Shown here in pieces: positions 42,496-49,710 of a DNA stretch of 64,000 nucleotides (positions within the stretch are counted from its first letter, which is position 1; each line of letters starts with the position of its first letter). A program made the translations under genes and the position numbers. Source of the stretch: JAKPBU01 sp964425695 (lineage in GTDB: Bacteria; Pseudomonadota; Gammaproteobacteria; Xanthomonadales; Xanthomonadaceae); contig CAYRNF010000003.1 in the NCBI GenBank assembly GCA_964425695.1, positions 1-64,000 of the forward strand, in the 5' to 3' direction. Under the pieces are notes generated by a model. That model was not told the origin of the DNA, searched no databases, and saw only the letters and a program-made list of their open reading frames with translations.

Positions 42496-43041
42496 ATGAA
42501 GACGTCCCGCTGGCTTCCCCTGGCCGTGTTCGCCCTGCTCGCCGCCGTGCTGGCCGCGGGCGTGTGGATGAGCCGCAAGCCCAACCGCGAGGCGCTGCCC
42601 TCGCCGCTGGTCGGCAAGCCCGCGCCCGCGTTCACCCTGCCGTCCCTGCACGAACCCGAGCGCATGGTGTCGCTGTCCGACCTGCGCGGCGCGCCGTTCC
42701 TGATGAACGTGTGGGGCAGCTGGTGCGCGGCCTGCCGCGAGGAGCACCCGGTCCTGACCCGCTTCGCCGAAACCAAGCGGGTACGCGTGGTCGGCTACAA
42801 CTACAAGGACGCGCGCGCCGACGCGCTGCGCTGGCTCGAGCAGTTCGGCAACCCGTTCTGGCTGGTGGTGGCCGATCGGGAAGGCCGGACCGCGATCGAC
42901 TGGGGCGTGTACGGCGCGCCGGAAACCTTCCTGGTGGATGCCGACGGCGTGATCCGCTGGAAGCACGTCGGGCCGATCACCGACGCCACCGTGCGCGACG
43001 AGATCCTGCCGGCGCTGCAGAAGATCGAGGGCGGCCCGTGA
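42496..43041 (+). CDS. ccmG: Thiol:disulfide oxidoreductase CcmG/DsbE
   Basis: A membrane-anchored thioredoxin-fold protein (181 aa) that reduces the CXXCH cysteines of apocytochrome c, possibly via CcmH. N-terminal anchor LAVFALLAAVLAAGVWM; active site WGSWCAACREEHP; cis-Pro region VYGAPETFLVD. Starts 7 nt after ccmF; its stop overlaps the GTG of ccmH. Confidence 0.95.
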   Translation: MKTSRWLPLAVFALLAAVLAAGVWMSRKPNREALPSPLVGKPAPAFTLPSLHEPERMVSLSDLRGAPFLMNVWGSWCAACREEHPVLTRFAETKRVRVVGYNYKDARADALRWLEQFGNPFWLVVADREGRTAIDWGVYGAPETFLVDADGVIRWKHVGPITDATVRDEILPALQKIEGGP

Positions 43042-43592
43042 CCGCGTTGCACGCCCCGGCAGGAAACACGCTCATCCCCGCGCAGCCGGGCACCCATGGA
43101 CATCGCGCCTGGCTCCGGATCGCCATGGCGACCGGGCTCGCGGCGCTGGTGCTGCTCGTTGCCGCAGCGCCCGCCTTCGCCCAGGTCTCCACCAACCCCG
43201 CCCCGCTCGAATTCCGCGACAGCGCCGAAGAACGGCGCTTCCACGCACTGGCCGCGGAGCTGCGCTGCGTGATGTGCCAGAACCAGTCGCTGGCCGACTC
43301 CAACGCGCAGATCGCGCACGACCTGCGGGTGGAGGTGCTGGCGCTGATGCGCCAGGGCCGCAGCGACGCGGAGGTGAAGCAGTTCCTGGTGCAGCGCTAC
43401 GGCGAGTTCGTGCTCTACCGCCCGCAGGTGGAAGCCGGCACCTGGCTGCTGTGGTTCGGGCCGCTGCTGCTGCTGCTGGCCGGCGGCGCGCTCATCTGGC
43501 GCATCGTGCGCGCCCGCGCGGCCCAGGCGCCCGCGAACGCGCCGCGCAACGATACGCCGCAACGCCCGGACCCGCAGGACCAGGAATGGTGA
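43038..43592 (+). CDS. ccmH: Cytochrome c maturation protein CcmH (GTG start, extended N-terminus)
   Basis: CcmH holds apocytochrome c for haem attachment. The active motif LRCVMCQNQSLADSNAQIAHD is present around residue 75 and one C-terminal helix (TWLLWFGPLLLLLAGGALIW) follows. I start it at GTG 43038 overlapping the ccmG stop (184 aa); the next Met (43125) would cut into the signal peptide. Between this GTG and the signal peptide lies a copy of the dispersed IPAQAG-type repeat (43071-43094), so the N-terminus is unusually long. Its end overlaps ccmI. Confidence 0.92.
   Translation: MTALHAPAGNTLIPAQPGTHGHRAWLRIAMATGLAALVLLVAAAPAFAQVSTNPAPLEFRDSAEERRFHALAAELRCVMCQNQSLADSNAQIAHDLRVEVLALMRQGRSDAEVKQFLVQRYGEFVLYRPQVEAGTWLLWFGPLLLLLAGGALIWRIVRARAAQAPANAPRNDTPQRPDPQDQEW
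43071..43094 (+). repeat. Dispersed palindrome, copy 2 (inside the ccmH 5' end)
   Basis: CTCATCCCCGCGCAGCCGGG; same unit as 42433 and 47157, encoding LIPAQPG in the ccmH frame. Confidence 0.65.
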
Positions 43593-44590
43593 ACGCGATC
43601 TTCCTCGCCTGCGCGGCGCTGCTGGTGGTCGGCACGCTGGGCTGGGTGCTCGGCCCGCTGTGGCGCACGCATCGCGCGGTGCTGCTGGCTGCCGTGGCCT
43701 GCTTGGGCGCGGCCACCGGCCTGCTCTACGCCGTGGTCGGCACGCCAGCCGCGCTGGATCCCGCGCAGCGTGCGCTGCCCGCGACGCTGGACGACGCGGT
43801 GGCTCGACTGGAAGCGGAACTGCAGCGCGATCCCAACCAGGTCGATGGCCTGCGCCTGCTGGGCCGCGCCTACCTGCAGCAACAGCAGGCCGCCAAGGCG
43901 CGCGAGGCCTACCTGCGCGCCCTGCGCCTGGCCCCGGACGATGCCGACCTGCTGGCCGAATCCGCCGAAGCCCGCGCCCAGGCCGACCCGCAGCGCCGCT
44001 TCGACGACGAAGCCGTGGCGCAGCTGCAGGCCGCGCTCAAGGTGCAGCCCATGCACCAGCGCGCGCGCTGGTTCCTGGGCATCGCCCTGCGCCAGCGCGG
44101 CCAGCACGCCGCAGCCGCCCGCACCTGGGAACCGCTGCTCGCCGTGGTGGACGCAAGCACCGCCGCCGCCCTGCGTCCGCAGGTGGACGCGGCGCGCAGC
44201 GATGCCGGCCTGCCGCCATTGCCGGCGGCCGCACCCGCGAGCGGCGCGCAGCCCGCCAACGCCCCGCTGCAGGTGCGCGTGGCGGTGGATCCGCAGCTCG
44301 CCCAGCGCATGCCGGACGCCAGCGTTTTCGTCATCGCCCGCATCCCCGGCGGCCCGCCCATGCCCGTGGCGGTGGAAAAGCATCCGCTGGGCGCGTTGCC
44401 GCAGGCCATCGCGCTGGACGATGCCGACAGCCCCATGCCCACGCAGAAGCTGTCCGCGCTGCGGGAAGTGGAAGTGTTCGCGCGTCTGTCGCAAAGCGGC
44501 GACGCCGCGCGCCAGGTGGGCGACGTGGAATCGCAGCCGGTGCGCGTGGTGCTGCCGGCCACCGGACCGGTGCAGCTGCGCCTGCCCTGA
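43586..44590 (+). CDS. ccmI: Cytochrome c maturation protein CcmI (TPR domain)
   Basis: CcmI chaperones apocytochrome c to CcmFH. 334 aa: two N-terminal helices (AIFLACAALLVVGTLGWVLGP and AVLLAAVACLGAATGLLYAV), TPR repeats from about residue 60 (LDDAVARLEAELQRDPNQVD, LLGRAYLQQQQAAKAREAYL), and a C-terminal beta domain (VRVAVDPQLAQRMPDASVFV, AVEKHPLGALPQAI). AGGA lies 6 nt before the ATG at 43586. It overlaps ccmH and ends the operon. Confidence 0.92.
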   Translation: MVNAIFLACAALLVVGTLGWVLGPLWRTHRAVLLAAVACLGAATGLLYAVVGTPAALDPAQRALPATLDDAVARLEAELQRDPNQVDGLRLLGRAYLQQQQAAKAREAYLRALRLAPDDADLLAESAEARAQADPQRRFDDEAVAQLQAALKVQPMHQRARWFLGIALRQRGQHAAAARTWEPLLAVVDASTAAALRPQVDAARSDAGLPPLPAAAPASGAQPANAPLQVRVAVDPQLAQRMPDASVFVIARIPGGPPMPVAVEKHPLGALPQAIALDDADSPMPTQKLSALREVEVFARLSQSGDAARQVGDVESQPVRVVLPATGPVQLRLP

Positions 44591-44687
44591 AACCGCCCAC
44601 CTCGCCGCGGCAGGCGGTGCCGCCCTGCCCGCAGCCGCCCGCGACGGGAGAACCCGCCGGCGCGGCGCCGCGGTGCACCGCACCCCC

Positions 44688-44699
44688 TAAACTTCGCGC
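44688..44699 (+). promoter_or_regulatory. -10-like element abutting the metX start (leaderless pattern)
   Basis: TAAACT at 44688-44693, 6 nt, then ATG. No Shine-Dalgarno sequence. Confidence 0.5.
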
Positions 44700-45833
44700 A
44701 TGACCGAATTCATCCCGCCCGGCACGCGCTGGATCGCGCTGCCCACGCCGTTTCCCATGAAGCGCGGCGGCGCGCTGCACGACGCACGCATGGCGTACGA
44801 AACCTGGGGCACGCTGAACGCGGCGCGCGACAACGCGATCCTGATCGTCACCGGGCTGTCGCCGGACGCGCATGCCGCCGCCAACGCAGCCAACCCGGAG
44901 CCGGGCTGGTGGGACGCCATGCTCGGCCCGGGCAAGCCCATCGACACCAACCGCTGGTTCGTGGTCTGCGTCAATTCGCTGGGCAGCTGCAAGGGCTCCA
45001 CCGGTCCGGCTTCGGCCAACCCCGCCACGGGCGAACCCTATCGCCTGGATTTCCCGGAACTGTCGGTGGAAGACGGCGCCGATGCCGCCCACCACGTGGT
45101 GCAGGCGCTGGGCATCACCCGGCTGGCCTGCCTGGTGGGCAACTCGATGGGCGGCATGACCGCGCTGGCCTACCTGGCGCGCCACCCCGGGTCAGCGCGC
45201 GCCCACCTCAACATCTCCGGCGCGGCGCGCGCGCTGCCGTTCTCGATCGCCATCCGCTCGCTGCAGCGCGAGGCGATCCGCCTGGATCCGCACTGGGACG
45301 AAGGCCGCTATACCGACGCGTCGTATCCCGAAGCCGGCATGCGCATGGCGCGCAAGCTCGGGGTGATCACCTACCGCTCCGCGCTGGAGTGGGACGGGCG
45401 CTTCGGCCGGGTACGCCTGGACTCGGACCGGCGCGCGGGCGAAGACCCGTTCGGCCTGGAATTCGAGGTGGAGAGCTATCTCGAAGGCCACGCCCGCCGC
45501 TTCGTGCGCCGCTTCGATCCCAACTGCTACCTCTACCTCAGCCGGTCGATGGACTGGTTCGAGCTGGGCGACGATCAGCGCGAACGCGGCACCGCGCAGG
45601 CGCTGGCGCTGCTCGGCGCACCCGGCAACGGCCTGCAGCGCGCTCTGGCCATCGGCGTGCACACCGACATCCTGTTCCCGTTCCAGCAGCAGCAGGAGAT
45701 CGCCGACGGCCTGCGCGCCGGCGGCTGCCACGCCGCCGCGCTGCCGCTGGAATCCCCGCAGGGCCACGACGCGTTCCTGGTGGACTTCGAGCGCTTCGGC
45801 CCTGCCGTGCGCGATTTCCTGGCGACGCTGTAG
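44700..45833 (+). CDS. metX: MetX-family acyltransferase, probably serine O-succinyltransferase
   Basis: A 377-residue alpha/beta-hydrolase-fold acyltransferase. Nucleophile elbow LVGNSMGGMTALAYL with Ser near residue 148; YETWGTLNAARDNAILI at the N-terminus; catalytic Asp in HTDILFPFQQQQE and His in PQGHDAFLVD. The substrate loop reads VNSLGSCKGSTGPAS, not the NNLGGCxGSTGP of homoserine O-acetyltransferases; this form matches the xanthomonad enzymes reported to make O-succinylserine for cysteine synthesis. Homoserine acylation remains possible. A thiol dioxygenase gene follows 190 bp later, so this region handles sulfur amino acids. Confidence 0.85.
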   Translation: MTEFIPPGTRWIALPTPFPMKRGGALHDARMAYETWGTLNAARDNAILIVTGLSPDAHAAANAANPEPGWWDAMLGPGKPIDTNRWFVVCVNSLGSCKGSTGPASANPATGEPYRLDFPELSVEDGADAAHHVVQALGITRLACLVGNSMGGMTALAYLARHPGSARAHLNISGAARALPFSIAIRSLQREAIRLDPHWDEGRYTDASYPEAGMRMARKLGVITYRSALEWDGRFGRVRLDSDRRAGEDPFGLEFEVESYLEGHARRFVRRFDPNCYLYLSRSMDWFELGDDQRERGTAQALALLGAPGNGLQRALAIGVHTDILFPFQQQQEIADGLRAGGCHAAALPLESPQGHDAFLVDFERFGPAVRDFLATL

Positions 45834-46010
45834 GGCCTGCCCCGGATTCGATCCGGAGGCGCGCTCCGGCCGACCCTGCGTATCGCGGCTCCCCGCACCG
45901 CACTTTCAGCCGGGCGCAACCGCCGGGGCGCTGGATGAAGACGCTTCGCGCGATCCGCGCCCGCATGGGCGCGCCCCAGGCGTCCGGAAATCGCACCGCA
46001 GCACGGGCGG

Positions 46011-46023
46011 TAGAATGCGCCGC
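46011..46023 (+). promoter_or_regulatory. -10 element abutting the thiol dioxygenase start (leaderless pattern)
   Basis: TAGAAT at 46011-46016, 7 nt, then ATG at 46024. No Shine-Dalgarno sequence. Confidence 0.5.
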
Positions 46024-46632
46024 ATGAACACGGATCTCCCCTGCCCTGGCGTCGACTTCCCCGGCCGCGACAAGCTGGTTGCCGCGGTGGACGCGGCGGT
46101 CGCCGCGGGCGACGAGCACGTGGTGACCGCGCAACTGCGCAACACGCTGTGCCGGATGATCCGCGACAAGGACGTGCAGCTGCCGGCCTGCGTGTACGAA
46201 CCCATCGCCGACCACTACGCGCGGCGCGAGCTGTACCGCAGCCCCGAACACGGCTACAGCGTGGTGGTCATGACCTGGGGGCCCGGCCAGGGCACGCCCG
46301 TGCACGACCACTCCGGCCTGTGGTGCGTGGAAGGCGTATGGGACGGCGAACTGGAGATCGTGCAGTACGAGCGGCTCGAAGACGATGGCCAGCGCTTCCG
46401 CTTCCGCCGCGCCGGCGGCATGCACGCCGGCCCCGGCAGCGCCGGCAGCCTGATTCCCCCGCACGAGTACCACACCATCGCCAACGCCAGCACCGACCGC
46501 GTGGCGATCTCGCTGCACATCTACAAGGCGCCGATGCAGTGCTGCGCCAAGTTCGTCCCGCTGCGCGCCGATGCCACCGGCGAGTGGTTCGTGCGCGAGG
46601 ACGCCACGCTGGCCACCGACGAGGCCGCCTGA
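46024..46632 (+). CDS. Cysteine dioxygenase-family (thiol dioxygenase) cupin
   Basis: A 202-residue non-haem iron cupin of the cysteine/3-mercaptopropionate dioxygenase family, which oxidises thiols to sulfinates. The iron ligands are readable: TPVHDHSGLWCVEG gives two His, PPHEYHTIAN the third; the strand LHIYKAPMQCC carries the conserved Tyr. The loop residues differ from mammalian cysteine dioxygenase, so the preferred thiol is open. A Met 9 nt upstream is possible, but the -10 element TAGAAT 7 nt before 46024 favours this one as a leaderless start. The DUF2214 membrane gene follows after 51 bp. Confidence 0.85.
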   Translation: MNTDLPCPGVDFPGRDKLVAAVDAAVAAGDEHVVTAQLRNTLCRMIRDKDVQLPACVYEPIADHYARRELYRSPEHGYSVVVMTWGPGQGTPVHDHSGLWCVEGVWDGELEIVQYERLEDDGQRFRFRRAGGMHAGPGSAGSLIPPHEYHTIANASTDRVAISLHIYKAPMQCCAKFVPLRADATGEWFVREDATLATDEAA

Positions 46633-46683
46633 CCTCCCCGGCGCACGTCGCACCGGCGACGCGGCCGTACCAGGACCGGAACG

Positions 46684-47142
46684 ATGCTCAAGGACTTCCT
46701 GCTCGCCAGCCTGCACCACCTGCTCGCCTTCGGTTTGGTCGCGATGCTGGTTACCCAGTCCGTGCTGCTCAGCCGCAACATCGACTCCGCCGCACTGCGC
46801 CGCCTGTCCGGTGTGGACCGCGGCCTGGGCCTGGTGGCCACCGCGCTGCTGGTGGCGGGGCTGGTTCGCGTCTTCCACGGCATCAAGGGCGCGGAGTTCT
46901 ACCTGCACAACCCCTGGTTCCACGCCAAGGTCGGTGCCTTCGTGCTGGCCGCCGGCCTGTCGCTGCTGCCCACCGTGCGCTTCGTCCGCTGGCGCCGCGC
47001 GCAGAAAGCGGACGCGGCGTGGCTGCCGGCGCCCACCGACGTGGCCGCCATGCGTCGCATCGTGCGCATCGAACTGGTGCTGATCGCGCTGATCCTGGTC
47101 GCCGCCGCGGGCATGGCCCGGCATGGCGGGCTTTCGTTCTAG
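46684..47142 (+). CDS. DUF2214-family membrane protein
   Basis: A 152-residue protein with four predicted transmembrane helices (ASLHHLLAFGLVAMLVTQS at the N-terminus, LGLVATALLVAGLVRVFHG, AKVGAFVLAAGLSLLPT, VLIALILVAAAGMA). The conserved His pair in LASLHHLLAFG and the segment KGAEFYLHNPWFHAKVG are typical of DUF2214 proteins; function unknown. 51 bp after the thiol dioxygenase gene and in the same direction, so cotranscription is likely. Confidence 0.8.
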   Translation: MLKDFLLASLHHLLAFGLVAMLVTQSVLLSRNIDSAALRRLSGVDRGLGLVATALLVAGLVRVFHGIKGAEFYLHNPWFHAKVGAFVLAAGLSLLPTVRFVRWRRAQKADAAWLPAPTDVAAMRRIVRIELVLIALILVAAAGMARHGGLSF

Positions 47143-47156
47143 ATCGGCCTGAGGCT

Positions 47157-47184
47157 CGTCATCCCCGCGGAAGCCGGGATCCAG
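47157..47184 (+). repeat. Dispersed palindrome, copy 3 (intergenic)
   Basis: CGTCATCCCCGCGGAAGCCG followed by GGATCCAG; the best-preserved of three copies. It lies between the DUF2214 stop and tRNA-Leu. Confidence 0.75.
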
Positions 47185-47261
47185 TGTCGTTCGCCTGGGC
47201 CTTTCGACTAGCGGAATCTCCCGACCCGATCCCGGGCCGCCCCGCTATACTCCACACCCGC

Positions 47262-47348
47262 GCCGGAGTGGCGGAATCGGTAGACGCAGCGGACTCAAAA
47301 TCCGCCGCCCTTAAAAGCGTGTGGGTTCGAGTCCCACCTCCGGCACCA
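47262..47348 (+). tRNA. tRNA-Leu (anticodon CAA)
   Basis: An 87-nt tRNA including the encoded CCA. Acceptor arms GCCGGAG (47262-47268) and CTCCGGC (47338-47344) pair fully; the anticodon loop CTCAAAA between GCGGA and TCCGC gives anticodon CAA, decoding UUG; the long variable arm (GCCCTTAAAAGCGT region) is that of a class II tRNA; T arm GTGGG-TTCGAGT-CCCAC. A -10 box TATACT lies at 47246-47251 and an intrinsic terminator 20 nt downstream. The segment after it is AT-richer and may be acquired. Confidence 0.97.
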
Positions 47349-47367
47349 GCCCGTGCAATGCGGGCCG

Positions 47368-47390
47368 AAACCCGCCCAAGTGGCGGGTTT
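47368..47390 (+). terminator. Rho-independent terminator of tRNA-Leu
   Basis: AAACCCGCC, loop CAAGT, GGCGGGTTT. The T-rich side of the stem serves as the U-tract. Confidence 0.85.
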
Positions 47391-47558
47391 ATTGCAGGGC
47401 GACCTCAATCTGTACTGACCCTGTGAACCAGTAGGCTAGATTGATCTGGTCAATTCAGCGCCGCTCTAGCCCAGTTCGCTGGCTTGATAAGCCGCACCCA
47501 TCTCACGGCGCTTCTTGATCTCTCGAATTGCTTCGCATTTTCCGTATAGGAGGCTTGC

Positions 47559-48257
47559 GTGAACGAGCTTGTATCGGCGCGGTGCGCAGAATCATTGGAG
47601 CAGAGCCAAAAACTTCATTCACTTCTTGCCAGAAGCGCTGCGAAGAATCGGCGACACCAATTTGCCCGATGCGCGATTGATCTTGCCTGCGAACATCACT
47701 ACGCCCACGCGCACCTAATCGGCATTGGTGCCCATGGAAGTGCAGCAGCGCTACTTCGTCCGCTCCTCGAGGCATCCACTGCCGCGGCCTGGCTCTTGTA
47801 CAAGGCGAGTTGCGATTTCATTATGGAACTGCCTACTAACGCGGATATTGAGAATTCCCCCAACGACTTACCGCAACTCCGCCAAATGGCACACGATCTG
47901 ACGCCGGTGTTTCCCGCCATCGAAACACTTCTCCTCGCATTAAAGCCCGGGGGCGCTGCTAAGTGGCTGCACAAGTACACACACGGTGGCACCCCTCAAT
48001 TAGTACGCCGCACGACGAACCATGCTTGGTCTGAACCAGAGATCATGCTTGGCCTCCTTCGTGCCGACCTGTTATGCGTCATCGCTGGAGCCGCAGAAAC
48101 CGCAATAGAAGAAAACAAATCTCTCGCAGCCTACGTGTTCTCACGTCGAGACAACTTGGGCAGAGAGCTATCGGCGCGCTTCGGTGTGCCGGCGCTGCCT
48201 CCTCAGCCGAAGATGTGGCCGGCCCCGGATACGGCGCACTGCGGCGATCCGTTCTGA
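47559..48257 (+). CDS. Unknown protein, DUF6988-like, AT-richer than its neighbours
   Basis: A 232-residue helical protein starting at GTG with a perfect AGGAGG (47548-47553) 5 nt upstream. The segment CEHHYAHAHLIGIGAHGSAA followed by ALLRPLLEASTAAAWLL resembles proteins grouped as DUF6988, whose job is unknown. Codon use and composition (for example ATTGAGAATTCCCCC) are clearly less GC-rich than flanking genes, and it stands alone between tRNA-Leu and a cluster of palindromes, which together point to lateral gain. No membrane segment or catalytic motif is evident. Confidence 0.7.
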   Translation: MNELVSARCAESLEQSQKLHSLLARSAAKNRRHQFARCAIDLACEHHYAHAHLIGIGAHGSAAALLRPLLEASTAAAWLLYKASCDFIMELPTNADIENSPNDLPQLRQMAHDLTPVFPAIETLLLALKPGGAAKWLHKYTHGGTPQLVRRTTNHAWSEPEIMLGLLRADLLCVIAGAAETAIEENKSLAAYVFSRRDNLGRELSARFGVPALPPQPKMWPAPDTAHCGDPF

Positions 48258-48267
48258 GATCGCGACT

Positions 48268-48303
48268 CGTAGGGCGGATTGGCTTCTACAACCCGCCCTT
48301 ACG
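48268..48303. repeat. Palindromic repeat (GTAGGGCGG type)
   Basis: CGTAGGGCGG and CCGCCCTTACG face each other around a 15-nt centre; an imperfect 36-bp hairpin of the dispersed GTAGGG-type. Confidence 0.65.
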
Positions 48304-48357
48304 CACATCAACGCGTCACGGCCGTGACGCACATCCAGCCTGCGGCTATCGCCAGCT

Positions 48358-48432
48358 CGTAGGCTGGGTTGCCCCCCAACCCAGCCCATGAAACCTCAAG
48401 GCGCTGGGTTGATCAGGCCAACCCAGCCTACG
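48358..48432. repeat. Nested palindromes (TAGGCTGGGTTG type)
   Basis: Outer arms CGTAGGCTGGGTTG (48358-48371) and CAACCCAGCCTACG (48419-48432) are perfect 14-bp inverted repeats; inside, CAACCCAGC and GCTGGGTTG repeat the motif, so two hairpins can form side by side. MITE- or REP-like and non-coding. Confidence 0.75.
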
Positions 48433-48484
48433 TCTCGGACGCAGCGCGGTGTCGCACGCGGGGCCGGTCGTTCGAGCCGTTCGC

Positions 48485-48498
48485 TACCATCGTCCGCG
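48485..48498 (+). promoter_or_regulatory. -10-like element abutting the dinB start (leaderless pattern)
   Basis: TACCAT at 48485-48490, 8 nt, then ATG at 48499. No LexA-type CTG-N10-CAG box is visible here. Confidence 0.4.
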
Positions 48499-49596
48499 AT
48501 GCCCCCCGACTCCGCCCCGCCACGCAAGATCGTGCACGTGGACATGGACGCGTTCTACGCGTCGGTGGAGCAGCGCGACGATCCGTCGCTGCGCGGACGG
48601 CCGGTGGTGGTGGCCTGGCGCGGGAATCGTTCCGTGGTGTGCGCGGCCAGCTATGAGGCGCGCAGGTTCGGCGTGCGCTCGGCCATGCCGGCGCTGCGCG
48701 CGGAGCGGCTGTGCCCGGATGCGGTGTTCGTGCCGCCGGACTTCGTGCGCTACAAGGCGGTATCGCGGCAGGTGCGCGAGATCTTCGCGCGGCACACGGA
48801 CTTGATCGAGCCGCTGTCGCTGGACGAGGCCTACCTGGACGTGACCACCACGCTCAGCGGCCTGCCCAGCGCCACCGCCACGGCCACCGCGATCCGCGAC
48901 GAGATCCGCGACACCACGCAGCTCACCGCGTCGGCGGGGATCGCGCCCAACAAGTTCCTGGCCAAGATCGCCAGCGACTGGAACAAGCCCGACGGCCAGT
49001 ACGTGATCCGTCCGCAGCAGGTGGATGCGTTCGTGGCGGCGCTGCCGGTGGGCAAGATCCCCGGCGTGGGCCAGGTGATGCAGCGCAAGCTGGCCGAGCT
49101 GGGCGTGCAGACCTGTGCCGACCTGCGCGCGCAGGGCGCCGAGGCGCTGGAGCGCCGCTTCGGCCGCTGGGGGCGGCGCCTGCACGAACTGGCGCACGGC
49201 ATCGACCGGCGTGCGGTCGTTAGCGAGCGCCCCACCCTGCAGGTCTCGAGCGAAGACACCTTCGCCAGCGACCTGCCGCTGCAGGCCACGGGCGGCGAGA
49301 TCGAACGCCTGGCGGCGAAGACCTGGCAGGCCTACACGCGCGAGCGCGAGCGCCACCCGGAGCGGTTCGCACGCACCGTGGTGCTGAAGCTGAAGACCGC
49401 CGACTTCCGCATCCTGACCCGCAGCCTGACCCTGGACCGCCCGCCGGCCGATGCCGGGCAGCTGGCCGGCATCGCCTGCGCCCTGCGCGAGCGCGTGGAC
49501 CTGCCCGCCCACACCCGCTACCGGCTGGTGGGCGTGGGGCTGGCCGGCTTCATCGAGGCCGACGACGCGCGCGGACAGCACGACCTGTTCGGCTGA
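48499..49596 (+). CDS. dinB: DNA polymerase IV
   Basis: A 365-residue Y-family translesion polymerase. Palm catalytic residues are in VHVDMDAFYASVE and PLSLDEAYLDV; ASAGIAPNKFLAKIASDWNKP, the helix-hairpin-helix GKIPGVGQVMQRKLAELGV and the little-finger domain follow. The C-terminus ends RGQHDLFG, with the sliding-clamp-binding QxxLF motif. The start is the Met directly before PPDSAPPRKIVHVDMD; the upstream in-frame sequence lies inside the palindromic repeat region. It stands alone; no SOS box was seen upstream. Confidence 0.95.
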   Translation: MPPDSAPPRKIVHVDMDAFYASVEQRDDPSLRGRPVVVAWRGNRSVVCAASYEARRFGVRSAMPALRAERLCPDAVFVPPDFVRYKAVSRQVREIFARHTDLIEPLSLDEAYLDVTTTLSGLPSATATATAIRDEIRDTTQLTASAGIAPNKFLAKIASDWNKPDGQYVIRPQQVDAFVAALPVGKIPGVGQVMQRKLAELGVQTCADLRAQGAEALERRFGRWGRRLHELAHGIDRRAVVSERPTLQVSSEDTFASDLPLQATGGEIERLAAKTWQAYTRERERHPERFARTVVLKLKTADFRILTRSLTLDRPPADAGQLAGIACALRERVDLPAHTRYRLVGVGLAGFIEADDARGQHDLFG

Positions 49597-49710
49597 ACCC
49601 ACCGGCGCGGGACCGAAGCGCTACCTGTGTCGCATCCATGGCGCCCCGGGCGGGCTATGCTCGCGCCCCGGGGGGACCGGCCATACCACGCATGCGAGGG
49701 GGCCAAGACC

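Noticed and set aside
47440..47558. A minus-strand fragment ending AIREIKKRREMGAAYQASELG-like, seen as a possible decayed gene
   Set aside because: The frame extends only into the antisense of the next gene, and no parent family could be named.
47262..48257. A duplicated tRNA-Leu 3' end bounding the AT-richer segment
   Set aside because: No second copy of the TCCCACCTCCGGCACCA end was found downstream within the window.
48440..48498. A LexA box upstream of dinB
   Set aside because: No CTG-N10-CAG arrangement is visible before the start.
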